DNA of 64,000 nt, taken from Bifidobacterium mizhiense. GTDB lineage: Bacteria > Actinomycetota > Actinomycetes > Actinomycetales > Bifidobacteriaceae. Each line of letters begins with the position of its first letter. Within the stretch, counting starts at the first letter, position 1. Where the stretch lies: the NCBI RefSeq assembly GCF_020884755.1, contig NZ_BPWE01000006.1, positions 57,192-121,191 of the forward strand, written 5' to 3'. Below are positions 55,901 to 64,000 of this stretch, piece by piece. The notes beneath the pieces were generated by a model, which did no database searches, was not told the origin of the DNA, and saw only the letters and a program-made list of their open reading frames with translations. The position numbers and the translations under genes are program-made.

Positions 55901-56373
55901 GGATCGACGGGATCCAGGGGGTGGTGCAGAATACGACCCTGATGAGCCAGATCGACACCGTGGTCAGGTCCCTGAACATGATCATGCAGGTGCTGATTAT
56001 CGTGGCCACCCTGCTGGCCCTGGTCATTCTCTACAACCTGACCAATCTGAATGTGGAGGAGCGGATCCGCGAGCTGAGCACCATCAAGGTGCTGGGCTTC
56101 TACGACCGAGAGGTGACCATGTACATCTACCGGGAGACCATCCTCCTTTCGGCCATCGGCGTCCTGGCCGGGTACGGGTTCGGGGCCTGGCTGCACCACT
56201 ACATCATCACCACCGTCCCGCCGGACAACGTCCTCTTTGACCCCTCCATCAGCTGGGTGGCCTTCGTTGTGCCCCTGGTCATGATTACGGTCATCACCGC
56301 TGGGCTGGGCTGGATGGTCAACAACAAGCTCAAGCATGTGGACATGCTGGAGGCCCTCAAGTCGGTGGACTAG
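52915..56373 (+). CDS. Large FtsX-domain ABC permease with long coiled-coil extracellular region
   Basis: 1,152 residues. One N-terminal membrane helix (about 20-45) is followed by a periplasmic-type domain and a very Gln/Asp/Lys-rich coiled coil (about 255-590) made of irregular repeats such as QARKDLDQGAQS, QQADQGQQAIDQGQAKL and QLAQGKAQLDQGSAQL. Two FtsX domains follow, three helices each (about 620-760 and 1020-1145). Homologues in bifidobacteria and lactobacilli are linked to peptide antibiotics, adhesion or signal transport. The role here is inferred. It is coupled to the ATPase gene upstream. Confidence 0.88.
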   Translation: MQPVRRVLWHDIRVSLRKSLGRFISIVCLVALGSFALVGLSVTGPDMRQAGNAYLSNHHLADLMVISSYGLDQEDRDAIDTAPGNSGIEYGYLKDVVLKGTDKSLRIYSAPNRISTYGLVDGSMPTRPDQIAVDTALAGSHPIGSSIQVDEKADQLGRRVLRHHKLRVVGTVKSTEILSKVNMGPSTAGSGSLDSYAVTTPGAFDSDEYMIARLTFKDLDRIRDHYSDQYIQALQTHKDDLNRILSGRPTARLNAIKAPLKKQLDQGQDQVDQSKEKLEGNRQQLEQARKDLDQGAQSIQSAKNQLAAKTVQAQAAIDQGQQEVDLSSAVLARKQKQYQSSVNQVAQGRQQADQGQQAIDQGQAKLDGSRQQLEGGKAQADQAVAQAQEAQKQCRQGIAQVTGLIQAIDAQLATPGLTPQQQEELNRKKAGLQAQLTELNRQSPQIDALATKAKAGRDAFMTNQFTPGMAQIAANQQTLDAKRRELTQARAKVEEGERQLAQGKAQLDQGSAQLAQGRAKLAQARQQLANSRASAQGQIDQAQATLDQKTAEYQTKLDKFNKESPDAQKKIDDSQKKLNKAADQLSRLEKPVYALDSRREAPGSEGYKVYASVSFIVDSLAKVFPYFMYLVAALVTFTTMTRFVDEERINAGTLKALGYRDRDVMAKFLVYGGAASALGALLGIIAGHTLLPWIVYQAYAHAFDMPPIHYGFHLPITLLACLLAFLSAVVPAFLSAWRELREKPSALLLPKPPSAGSKIFLERIPLIWNRLNFTHKVTARNIFRYKQRMLMTIFGVCGSVALLMAGFGVQGSISAINEHQFGQVIRYDLIAAENSQATSDQRQSIKKRLEKPDVSRSLNVRYEEMSKTAGHNADKQSITMIAPASAEHLDDFIRMDTRSGHKPLSLKGDGVILSERIAQLTGTKAGDRITLQDSGGRDRTMRVDGICEMYLGHFVFMSPTAYRTVFHQDFSPNAHLVTFKDSSAENTRRQAASFMRIDGIQGVVQNTTLMSQIDTVVRSLNMIMQVLIIVATLLALVILYNLTNLNVEERIRELSTIKVLGFYDREVTMYIYRETILLSAIGVLAGYGFGAWLHHYIITTVPPDNVLFDPSISWVAFVVPLVMITVITAGLGWMVNNKLKHVDMLEALKSVD

Positions 56374-56477
56374 CCCATATCGACATTTACCCATACTGAT
56401 GGCGTAAGCTGGCACTCCAAGAGTCCATAAGTCCATGCCATTAAAGCCATTGAGAATCCAGAAAGCGGAGGGCGACG

Positions 56478-59303
56478 GTGCTGCAGATCGAACATATCTC
56501 CAAACAGTACAAAACGGGGGACTTCGTCCAGCAGGCCTTGAACGATGTCAGCGTCAACCTGCGCGACAACGAGTTCGTGGCCATCCTAGGCCCCTCCGGC
56601 TCCGGCAAGACCACCCTGCTCAACATCATCGGCGGGCTGGACCGCTATGACCAGGGCGACCTGATCATCAACGGCACCTCCACCAAGAAATACAAGGACA
56701 GGGACTGGGACTCCTACCGCAACCACACCGTGGGCTTCGTCTTCCAGAGCTACAACCTGATCCCCCACCAGAGCATCCTGTCCAACGTGGAGCTGGCCCT
56801 GACCATCTCGGGCGTGCACCGGCAGGAGCGGCGGGAGCGGGCCAGGAAGGCCCTGGAGCAGGTGGGGTTGGGCCAGCATGTGAACAAGCGACCCAACCAG
56901 CTCTCGGGCGGGCAGATGCAGCGGGTGGCCATCGCCAGGGCCTTGGTCAACAACCCCCGCATCCTCCTGGCCGACGAACCCACCGGAGCACTGGACTCCG
57001 AGACCTCCATCCAAATCATGGACCTGCTCAAGGAGGTGGCCCAGGACCGGTTGGTGGTCATGGTCACCCACAATCCCGAGCTGGCCCACCAGTACGCCAC
57101 CAGGATTGTGGAGCTACACGACGGATCGGTGATCAGCGACTCCGACCCCCTGCCCGACGACCAGGTGCCCATCCGCCGGGCACGCCACCGCACCTTCGGC
57201 AAGGCCTCCATGGGGCTGCTGACCTCCCTGTCACTGAGCTTCAACAATCTTCGAACCAAGAAGGCGCGAACTGCACTCACAGCATTCGCCGGATCCATCG
57301 GCATCATCGGTATCGCCCTGATCCTGTCGGTGTCCACCGGGGTCAACCGCTACATCGACAGGATACAGCGGGAGACCATGACCTCCTACCCCATCACCAT
57401 TCAGGAGCAGTCCTTCGACCTAAACAAGATAGTGGACTCCGCCCAGGAAACCCAGAAGGAGGCCAAGGCCCACAAGGACCTCAAGGCCATCCAGCCGGAC
57501 GACTCCAGCGTCAAGGGGGCCTCCAGCCTGACCAGTAGCATTACCCAGAACAACCTAACAGACTTCAAAAAATACTTGGACAATCCCAAGAGCGAAATTC
57601 ATCAGTATGTGGGATCCGTGGGCATCCAGTACTCCTACGCCACCAAGTTCGCGGTTTTTGGGCACGATCCGGACGGCAAGCTGGTCTCTGCAGACAAGGT
57701 GACCATGAATGGGCAGGACGACGCCAGCTCCACCGCCAGCCAGATGGCTACGGCCAACACCGACAGCGACATGGGCGACATCCAATCCATGCAGATGTCC
57801 TACCTGACCGGCAAGACCGAGAAGAACAAGGCCCCGGAAATCTTCGGCGAGATCATGCCCGGGGCCGATGCCAAGACCACCATCAGTAAGGTGGTGACCG
57901 ACAACTACCAGGTGGTGAACGGCACCTGGCCCAAGGCCAAGGATCAGGTGGTCCTGGTGCTGGACAAGAACAACCAGATGCCCGTCACCAGCCTCTACAA
58001 GCTGGGCATCCTCCCCTCCAGCCAGTACACCGACATGATGAACAAGCTCAACAGCGGCCAGGAGGTCAAGGTCGACACCAAGCCCATCGAATACGCCAAG
58101 GCCATGGACCAGAAGCTCTCCCTGGTGCCCGCCGCGAGCCAATATGCCAAGGGGACCGACGGCCACTACCACTACATCGGCGACAACACCGACCAGATGA
58201 CCAAGGCCGCCGACCAGGGCCTGCAGCTGCACATCGTCGGCATCGTCCGTCCCACCCAAGGAGCCAAGGCCACGCCCCTCAAGGTCGGTGTCGGGTATAC
58301 CCGCCAGCTGACCGACTACCTGATCGACCAGGCCAAGACCAGCTCCATCGTCACCGACCAGGAGGCCGACCAGGGCCACAGCGTCCTCAACGGGATGGCC
58401 TTCGCCCCTGCCGACGATGCCGCCAAGGCCAACGATGCCAAGGCCTACATCGCATCCTTGGGCGTTACACAGAAGGCCAGCATGGCCCAGGAGATCATGA
58501 AGGGCTCGGCAGCCATGGCCGGCCAGGAGGCCCAGGGCCGGGCCGGAGCCGCTGCAAGAGCCCAAGGTTCTGCCGGCATCCCCACGGGGGCCTCAGCCGA
58601 GCAGCAGACAGCCCAGGCCTTCGACCAGTACATCGCCACAGCCCCGCAGGACGCCCTGGTCGCCATCTACAACCAGTACGTCTCCACCGGCACTTATGCC
58701 GACAACCTGAGCGACTTCGGCCTGATCTCCCGAGACGCCCCCTCCCGCATCAGCATCTACACAGATAGCTTCGAGAACAAGAATTCCGTGGGCGACTCCA
58801 TCAAGCACTACAATGACAAGGCCGCAAAGAAGAACAGGATCGTCTATACCGACTACGTGGGCCTGATGATGAACTCGGTCACCACCATCATCAACGTCAT
58901 CACTTACGTGCTGATAGCCTTCGTTGGAGTCTCGCTGGTGGTCTCCTCCATCATGATCGGCATCATCACCTACATATCGGTTCTGGAGCGGACCAAGGAG
59001 ATCGGCATCCTGCGCGCCATGGGCGCCTCCAAGCGGAACGTCTCCAACGTCTTCAACGCCGAGACCGGTCTCATCGGACTTTTGGCTGGCCTGCTGGGGG
59101 TGGGCATCACCCTGCTGCTGATCATTCCGGCCAACAGCATCATGCATCACTTCATGGGAACCACCGAAGTCAACGCGGCCCTGCCTGCCTCGGGTGGCGT
59201 GGCTCTGGTCATTCTGAGCGTGGTCCTGACCCTGATCGGCGGCCTGATCCCCTCACGGAAGGCAGCCAAGCAGGATCCCGCCACCGCCCTGCGCACCGAG
59301 TGA
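56478..59303 (+). CDS. MacB-like ABC transporter, ATPase-FtsX fusion
   Basis: 941 residues starting with GTG after GCGGAGGG. The ATPase domain (about 1-230) has [25 protein letters not shown] and [13 protein letters not shown]. Then come one membrane helix (about 265-285), a large extracellular region (about 290-800) and three C-terminal helices with [20 protein letters not shown], the FtsX signature. It lies 104 nt after the giant permease and probably belongs to the same physiological module (export or detection of peptides), although it can act alone as a homodimer. Confidence 0.9.
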   Translation: MLQIEHISKQYKTGDFVQQALNDVSVNLRDNEFVAILGPSGSGKTTLLNIIGGLDRYDQGDLIINGTSTKKYKDRDWDSYRNHTVGFVFQSYNLIPHQSILSNVELALTISGVHRQERRERARKALEQVGLGQHVNKRPNQLSGGQMQRVAIARALVNNPRILLADEPTGALDSETSIQIMDLLKEVAQDRLVVMVTHNPELAHQYATRIVELHDGSVISDSDPLPDDQVPIRRARHRTFGKASMGLLTSLSLSFNNLRTKKARTALTAFAGSIGIIGIALILSVSTGVNRYIDRIQRETMTSYPITIQEQSFDLNKIVDSAQETQKEAKAHKDLKAIQPDDSSVKGASSLTSSITQNNLTDFKKYLDNPKSEIHQYVGSVGIQYSYATKFAVFGHDPDGKLVSADKVTMNGQDDASSTASQMATANTDSDMGDIQSMQMSYLTGKTEKNKAPEIFGEIMPGADAKTTISKVVTDNYQVVNGTWPKAKDQVVLVLDKNNQMPVTSLYKLGILPSSQYTDMMNKLNSGQEVKVDTKPIEYAKAMDQKLSLVPAASQYAKGTDGHYHYIGDNTDQMTKAADQGLQLHIVGIVRPTQGAKATPLKVGVGYTRQLTDYLIDQAKTSSIVTDQEADQGHSVLNGMAFAPADDAAKANDAKAYIASLGVTQKASMAQEIMKGSAAMAGQEAQGRAGAAARAQGSAGIPTGASAEQQTAQAFDQYIATAPQDALVAIYNQYVSTGTYADNLSDFGLISRDAPSRISIYTDSFENKNSVGDSIKHYNDKAAKKNRIVYTDYVGLMMNSVTTIINVITYVLIAFVGVSLVVSSIMIGIITYISVLERTKEIGILRAMGASKRNVSNVFNAETGLIGLLAGLLGVGITLLLIIPANSIMHHFMGTTEVNAALPASGGVALVILSVVLTLIGGLIPSRKAAKQDPATALRTE

Positions 59304-59394
59304 AGCTGAGTGGCACTAGGTGGCACTGGCAAAGAAGTGAGTTCCCGCACAGTCGGGCCCTAAGGGTGATCTCTCTTTACTCGGGAATGCCATA

Positions 59395-60267
59395 ATGAAC
59401 CCCGTGAATGAGCAACCCAATCAGATAACAGATCAACAGAACCGGCAGCCCCTCTTCCCCGGACGGGCCTTCATCAGCACCGTCCTGGACGTGGTCGAGA
59501 GTAAGAAAACCATGAGCGGCGCCCTGACCGGCAAGTACATGCAGCGAGCCACCATGGCCGGCCTCTTTGTGGGTATCTTCTTCACTGCCTTCTTCGTCAT
59601 CATGGGCCAGGCCGGCCAGAACCCCGCCGACCATGGCCTGATCCTGGCAGGCCGGGTACTGGCGGCGACCACCTTCGGCTGGGCCCTGGTCCTGATCTAC
59701 TACACCAACTCCGAACTGCTGACCTCCAACATGATGGTGGTCACCATAGGCGCCTATCACAAGCGCCTGGGCTGGCTGGCCTCCCTGCGGATCCTGATCC
59801 TCTGCCTTCTGGGCAACCTGGCCGGAGCCCTGATCGTGGCCGTCATCCTGCGCTTCTCATCCATCGTCAGCGGTCCGACCCTGGACCAGATGCTGGCGGC
59901 CGCGGCAACCAAGACCGGCTACGTCTCCGGCGGTCCCATGGGCTTCGCCGACCTGTTCGTGCGCGGCATCCTGTGCAACTTCTGCATCAACATCGCCATG
60001 CTCATGGTCTACAACGGCAAGCTTTCCAACGACTTTACCAAGTGCATCATCATGGTCGTGGCCGTCTTCGTCTTCGCCTTCTGCGGATTCGAGCACTCGA
60101 TAGCCGATTCGGCCCTCTTCCTCATCCTGGGCGTCTTCGGGCGGATCAACGCCTGGAAGGCGATCCTGGTTGTTCTGGTGGCCATGCTGGGCAACTACAT
60201 AGGTGGCGGCATCCTGATCGGTCTGAACTTCGCCACCATGAACGATGAGCGCCGGTTCAAGGCCTGA
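59395..60267 (+). CDS. Formate/nitrite transporter family channel
   Basis: 290 residues with six membrane helices and FNT signatures (LTSNMMVVTIGAYHKRLGW, GILCNFCINIAMLMVYNGK, FVFAFCGFEHSIADSALF). The conserved His in GFEHSIAD is the proton-transfer residue of the family. Bifidobacteria excrete formate from pyruvate-formate lyase, so export of formate is the likely job; nitrite or lactate are alternatives. A ribosome site before ATG 59395 is not clear. Confidence 0.93.
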   Translation: MNPVNEQPNQITDQQNRQPLFPGRAFISTVLDVVESKKTMSGALTGKYMQRATMAGLFVGIFFTAFFVIMGQAGQNPADHGLILAGRVLAATTFGWALVLIYYTNSELLTSNMMVVTIGAYHKRLGWLASLRILILCLLGNLAGALIVAVILRFSSIVSGPTLDQMLAAAATKTGYVSGGPMGFADLFVRGILCNFCINIAMLMVYNGKLSNDFTKCIIMVVAVFVFAFCGFEHSIADSALFLILGVFGRINAWKAILVVLVAMLGNYIGGGILIGLNFATMNDERRFKA

Positions 60268-60391
60268 GACCATTTCCCTTCAGCCACTGTCCATCTGCTC
60301 ACCGCGATTTCGTACGCGCTTACGAGACTGATCGGAACTACCTATCATGAAGAAACCCAAGAGCCTATAAACAGGCAGAAAACGGAGGTTC

Positions 60392-60778
60392 ATGATGAGC
60401 GAGGCTGAAACCGCAGCCAACAAGTCCCTGGTGCAGGAGTTCTACAACCAGGTCTTCAGCAACGGAGATACCAGCAACATCGACAGGTTCATGCGGGACG
60501 ACTATATTCAGCACAACCCCACCTGCGCCGACGGGAAGGCGGGATTCCTGGAGTTCATCAAGGGCTTCCTGTCCCTGGGACCGCAAATCGAGATCGTCAG
60601 GCTGAATGGCGAGGACGACATGGTCTACGTCTTCTTCAAGTGCACGCTAAAGAACGGCCACGTCAACAAGGTTTGCGACATCTACCGGCTGCAGGACGGC
60701 CAGCTGGCTGAGCACTGGGACATCATTGAGCACAACGTGGAAGACGTACAGTCCCGCAACGGCAATGGTCTCTTCTGA
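60392..60778 (+). CDS. SnoaL/NTF2-like family protein
   Basis: 128 residues. The pattern NKSLVQEFYNQVFSNGDTSN, YIQHNPTCADGKAGFLEFIK and YRLQDGQLAEHWDIIE fits the SnoaL-like branch of the NTF2 fold, small alpha/beta barrels that often act as polyketide-cyclase-like or binding proteins. In bacteria outside antibiotic clusters their ligand is usually unknown. The start follows CGGAGG. Confidence 0.85.
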   Translation: MMSEAETAANKSLVQEFYNQVFSNGDTSNIDRFMRDDYIQHNPTCADGKAGFLEFIKGFLSLGPQIEIVRLNGEDDMVYVFFKCTLKNGHVNKVCDIYRLQDGQLAEHWDIIEHNVEDVQSRNGNGLF

Positions 60779-61190
60779 CCTCCAGTGACATAAGAAAGGA
60801 CGAAAACAAACCAGGAGGGGAGACGGCCGGAACCGCTCCAGGGCCATGGATACCTCTTTCAAGCTGAGTCCAAATCCACCTTGAGCATCCAGACACCTGC
60901 AGCCTTGATATGGTCGGCCAAGCGGATCTGGCTGCTTCCATGTCGGTTTGCTAACTATATAGTCGCGGTCTGCTCAGCAATCCGTCTGTGTGAAAGAAAC
61001 CCACTCCTGAATTCATGGTCGTCTCCACAATGGACCGGACCCCTCGGTTCCCTGGTGATCAACATTGACCGGTCAGGGCCCCACGGGAGGCCCGGAATCC
61101 TGTCCGTCCCGGGCTTATGTATGCACGATGCCCTCCTTACAGTTGGCACTCAAGCCAATAACCCGTCCGCATCTATTCAGACTTGTCCGA
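60779..61190. other. Gene-free region between convergent genes
   Basis: No gene supported. A hairpin gcccgg / ccgggc (61090-61114) could terminate the minus-strand phosphatase operon. The rest shows nothing clear. Confidence 0.5.
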
Positions 61191-61943
61191 TTACTCCAGC
61201 AGGTTGTCGCGCAAGGCTGCCACCTGGTCTGGTCCAAACCCTAGGGCCTGCCGTGCATAGGCAAAGACGTCGCCATAGGCGTCGATCATGAGTTGGCGGG
61301 CGTAAATCAGATATTCCTTCTTGACATACAGCGCAACGGCCAGTGCATCCAGTGAATCCTGGTCGAAGCCTTTGGCGCGGAATTGGTCCAGCAGTTGATT
61401 GTTGGCCTCGACCCTCTCTTGGTTGGTCTTCAGATAGTCCGCGAATATCTGGTCGTCATCCACTTCCAGCAGCCAGAGCACCAGGGCCGCGGCGAACCCG
61501 GTCCGGTCCTTGCCGGCAAAGCAGTGGAAGAGCGTAGCCCCCTGGGTGTTGCCCACGACGATTCGCAGGAAGCGCCCAAAACCTTTCTGAGCGCCTGGAT
61601 TCAGGACCATGTCGTGGTAGGTACCGAGCATATGGTCATTGACCCGATCGACCGAACCGATCGAGGCGAAGTCGTCCAAGCTGGTATTGCGGGCACCAAT
61701 CATTCCCAGCAGATCAATGTTGGTGAAAGTGATACCTTCAATTGGGTCATCAGGGCTTTCCTGTATTTCGAAGGGCCGGCGGAAGTCCACGACCTGTGTC
61801 ACCCGGTAGCGGTCGACCAAATCTCTCCTGGTGGCCTCGTCCAGGCCGACCAGCTGCCCCGACCGAATGAACCTGTGCTGGCGAACCCGGCGGCCGTGGA
61901 TGGTCCGCATGCCCCCCAGATCCCGGAAATTGGTGATGTTCAT
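61191..61943 (-). CDS. Tyrosine/dual-specificity protein phosphatase family protein
   Basis: 250 residues with the active-site loop HCFAGKDRTG (Cys141, Arg147 in the HCx5R arrangement with GKDR) and the N-terminal FRDLGGM typical of bacterial PTPs of the DSP family. Such enzymes dephosphorylate phosphotyrosine, and some act on phospholipids or sugar phosphates. Its start overlaps (ATGA) the stop of the antiporter gene, so it is translated with it. A possible link is removal of phosphate from the imported ester. Confidence 0.9.
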   Translation of the reverse strand: MNITNFRDLGGMRTIHGRRVRQHRFIRSGQLVGLDEATRRDLVDRYRVTQVVDFRRPFEIQESPDDPIEGITFTNIDLLGMIGARNTSLDDFASIGSVDRVNDHMLGTYHDMVLNPGAQKGFGRFLRIVVGNTQGATLFHCFAGKDRTGFAAALVLWLLEVDDDQIFADYLKTNQERVEANNQLLDQFRAKGFDQDSLDALAVALYVKKEYLIYARQLMIDAYGDVFAYARQALGFGPDQVAALRDNLLE

Positions 61944-63334
61944 CGACGACCTCCTCTAATACGTTTCTCTTCCATCAAGGCCACTAGGCCCAGAAGTACA
62001 ACTGCACAGACAATGGCGATATACAGCACGATAAAAGTGTCATTCCAACCATGCAGCACATGCCCCAGCACGTTCAGCCCATCGGACGAGGAATCTGCGA
62101 TTTTGGCTAGCAGAACCTTGGCGGTGGAGTCACCGAACAGGTAGGCGAATGCACCGACCATGCCGCCAGACAGTACATTGGCTCGCTTGGGAATTTGATT
62201 GAGCATGGAGATGTTAATCAGCATCTGTGGTCCGAAGATGAACATGCCCAAGAAGAAGAGCGAGATGTAAATGACCACAGGTGTGCGGCCCAGCTGATAG
62301 CCTACCATTCCGAGCGGCAGGCAGATGGCGCAAAGCGTGGATACCAGGGCGGGCCTGCCGCCTAAGAAGTCAGACACCACTCCCCAGATAAGGCATCCGA
62401 TCAGAGCACCCATCTCGAAATAGAAGATTGTCCGCGCGCCAACCTGATTACTGAAATGCAGCTGCTCAGTCACACGCAGAGGCGCCCAGTTGTCGATGCC
62501 GATACGGATCAGGTAAACGAAAACGTTGCTGACACAAAGCACCCAAACCCAAGGGTTGGAAAGCAGGTACCGGCGGAAAATCTGCCAAGTGGTATCATCG
62601 TGCGACTCTTCGTCTTCCTGCTTGACAGGCTCATCGAAAATCTTCTCTGACGGTTCCCACCCGAGATCCTCGGGACGATTCTTGCCAACCAGGAAGCACA
62701 TAATGGCCACCAGAAGCGCCACTACACCCGGGATGATAAACATCCCAGCTACCTTTCCGCCAAAGAAAGTTTGGGCACACCAGATGGCGAATACTCCAGC
62801 CAAGCCACCGCCTATATTGTGAGAAGCGTTCCAGACACCCAAATATCGGCCATATGTCGTCTTCGTCGTCCAATTAGAAATCACTGTGGCGCAACTTGGG
62901 CCTCCGGCGCACTGAAAGACCCCATTCAAGGCCCATAGAACGATCAACCACCCCATAGGCACATGACTCAGGGTGAACAGGAAACCGATGCAGATGACCA
63001 CAATAGACGAGCAGAAAAGCATAATAGATGCAATCTTCTTATTGTCTTTGTCCGTGACCAGATATCCCACAACGATTTTTCCGATTCCATAGACAACAGA
63101 GAAAACAAAACCAATTACGCCCAACTGCTGGGTGGTAATGCCCAGCTGCTGTTTCATCAAAGGTTGCGCCGCTTTAAAATTATTCCGAACAAGGTACATA
63201 GTAATGTACAGAATGATGACCATGAGATACGGTTTCATGAACTCACGGAACCAGAGATGTCGTTGTTCGGCTACCGGTATGGCCGCCTTCGGCACATGTT
63301 TGTCCAAATGGATATCGAATATCCTGTCAGCCAT
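61940..63334 (-). CDS. Major facilitator, organophosphate:phosphate antiporter (GlpT/UhpT-like)
   Basis: 464 residues with 12 membrane helices and OPA-family marks: YLVRNNFKAAQPLMKQQLGI, GYLVTDKDNKKIASIML, WALNGVFQCAGGPSCATVISNW and GVWNASHNIGGGLAG. The family exchanges phosphate for glycerol-3-phosphate or hexose phosphates. GGGAGG precedes the start. GC is lower than average and the gene ends in an overlap with the phosphatase gene. The true substrate is unknown. Confidence 0.9.
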   Translation of the reverse strand: MADRIFDIHLDKHVPKAAIPVAEQRHLWFREFMKPYLMVIILYITMYLVRNNFKAAQPLMKQQLGITTQQLGVIGFVFSVVYGIGKIVVGYLVTDKDNKKIASIMLFCSSIVVICIGFLFTLSHVPMGWLIVLWALNGVFQCAGGPSCATVISNWTTKTTYGRYLGVWNASHNIGGGLAGVFAIWCAQTFFGGKVAGMFIIPGVVALLVAIMCFLVGKNRPEDLGWEPSEKIFDEPVKQEDEESHDDTTWQIFRRYLLSNPWVWVLCVSNVFVYLIRIGIDNWAPLRVTEQLHFSNQVGARTIFYFEMGALIGCLIWGVVSDFLGGRPALVSTLCAICLPLGMVGYQLGRTPVVIYISLFFLGMFIFGPQMLINISMLNQIPKRANVLSGGMVGAFAYLFGDSTAKVLLAKIADSSSDGLNVLGHVLHGWNDTFIVLYIAIVCAVVLLGLVALMEEKRIRGGRR

Positions 63335-63806
63335 CTAATACCTCCCTGTATATGGTGGACAATAGCTGACATTTTACTTATTTGTTTCAACGTTTTATGT
63401 ATTGACACACAAAGATTCTTAGACTGTGTCAGGGTATATTAAAAACACAGTTCGTGGATAAATTTCATTAAATGCACCAAGCACTTCATCAGTAATAGAT
63501 ACATTAATGATCAGTGTGCAGCGTGCCAACTGCTGAGCTAATCCCGATCAGCGGCGTAAGCCTCCGTTAACGGCTTCTACAGTAACAGATAAGTCAGAAT
63601 GTCATTAGAGTGCCCGACATAAGTTTCACTATTGTTGTCTAATCTGTGGTGAGAATATGAGTCCAGATCCGTAGTACTGGCCTACATGTGTTTCTTGGCT
63701 GTACCACACCATAAAGCGTGCTGATATAGCTGCAGTAGGTCTTAGATGTAGAGGTACATTTTGCTGATAGAGACCGTTTTGTGGGGAGTATGAGCAGACA
63801 TATAGT
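63335..63806. other. AT-rich gene-free region upstream of the antiporter operon and downstream of 5S rRNA
   Basis: No gene supported. AT-rich sequence near 63370-63430 probably holds the promoter of the minus-strand operon. An AACGTT palindrome (63389-63394), the core of many LacI-type sites, lies there, but no full operator is clear. I see nothing else. Confidence 0.5.
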
Positions 63807-63842
63807 AAAGGCCTCTGGTGACTTGTGTCATCAGAGGCCTTT
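63807..63842 (-). terminator. Terminator of the rRNA operon
   Basis: 16-bp arms with one mismatch (63807-63822, 63827-63842) and a 4-nt loop, 10 nt beyond the 3' end of 5S rRNA. Confidence 0.85.
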
Positions 63843-63851
63843 CAATGTGTT

Positions 63852-63969
63852 GTGGCGGCGGTGTGCTACTCTCCCACACTCTTCCGGGTGCAGTACCATT
63901 GCCGTGCTGGGTCTTAGCTTCCGGGTTCGGAATGGGACCGGGCGTCTCCCCCAGGCCATGACCGCCGCG
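63852..63969 (-). rRNA. rrf: 5S ribosomal RNA
   Basis: The minus strand reads as a complete 5S rRNA: it begins with ggcggtcatggcc, contains cccattccgaacccggaag and tggtactgcacccg, and ends with caccgccgcca pairing with its 5' end. Exact ends are plus or minus 2 nt. A 23S gene should lie just past the right edge, and the remaining bases are the 23S-5S spacer. Confidence 0.93.
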
Positions 63970-64000
63970 AATCTTCAATTCTGCCAACCCGTTGCCGGGT

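Overview
The window is a high-GC actinobacterial chromosome segment. It most resembles Bifidobacterium: the ftsW-pbpA-pknA-pknB-crgA cell-wall cluster, a class E sortase, DUF3073 and bacterial SCP-like proteins, and no sign of phage structural genes. The secreted RCC1/InlB-repeat protein and the alpha-galactoside locus would suit a gut species, possibly of the bee-associated asteroides group. The genus call is good; the group call is only a guess.

Layout. 1-7.4 kb: cell-division and peptidoglycan control, with ftsW (3' end), pbpA, pknA and pknB overlapping by 4 nt each. A minus-strand DUF881-sortase pair and plus-strand crgA follow. 7.5-7.77 kb: a gene-free stretch packed with DnaA-box-like 9-mers. 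7.8-16 kb: rhomboid protease, small proteins, trpS, a ThrE-type exporter and PEP carboxylase. 16.2-19.9 kb: a cell-wall-anchored RCC1/InlB repeat protein whose signal peptide is separated from the rest by a 12-G tract in the wrong reading frame, which looks like a phase-variation switch in the OFF state. 20.4-28.8 kb: an alpha-galactoside locus (binding protein, two permeases, two GH36-type enzymes) divergent from a LacI-type regulator, with a shared 10-bp element in both candidate promoters. 28.9-36 kb: AhpC with an AhpF/TrxR-like reductase, a CorC-type membrane protein, Dps, NhaA and an SDR enzyme.

37.2-45.3 kb: tRNA-Ile and tRNA-Ala followed by an island with different codon use. It holds a ribbon-helix-helix-like gene behind a perfect palindrome, hsdR, hsdM, a decayed gene that was coupled to hsdM, hsdS, and a serine recombinase that is broken by several nonsense and single-base frameshift changes. 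45.3-60.3 kb: transport. It has a heterodimeric ABC exporter, an ECF importer with a fused double ATPase, a MacB/FtsX-type set with a very large coiled-coil permease and an ATPase-FtsX fusion, and a formate/nitrite channel. 60.4-63.3 kb: a SnoaL-like protein, and an operon of an organophosphate:phosphate-type antiporter with a tyrosine phosphatase. 63.8-64 kb: 5S rRNA on the minus strand, so an rRNA operon continues beyond the right edge.

The strongest candidates for follow-up are the poly-G switch at 16357-16368, the DnaA-box cluster at 7490-7768, and the restriction-modification island, with its repeat-containing hsdS beside a dying recombinase.
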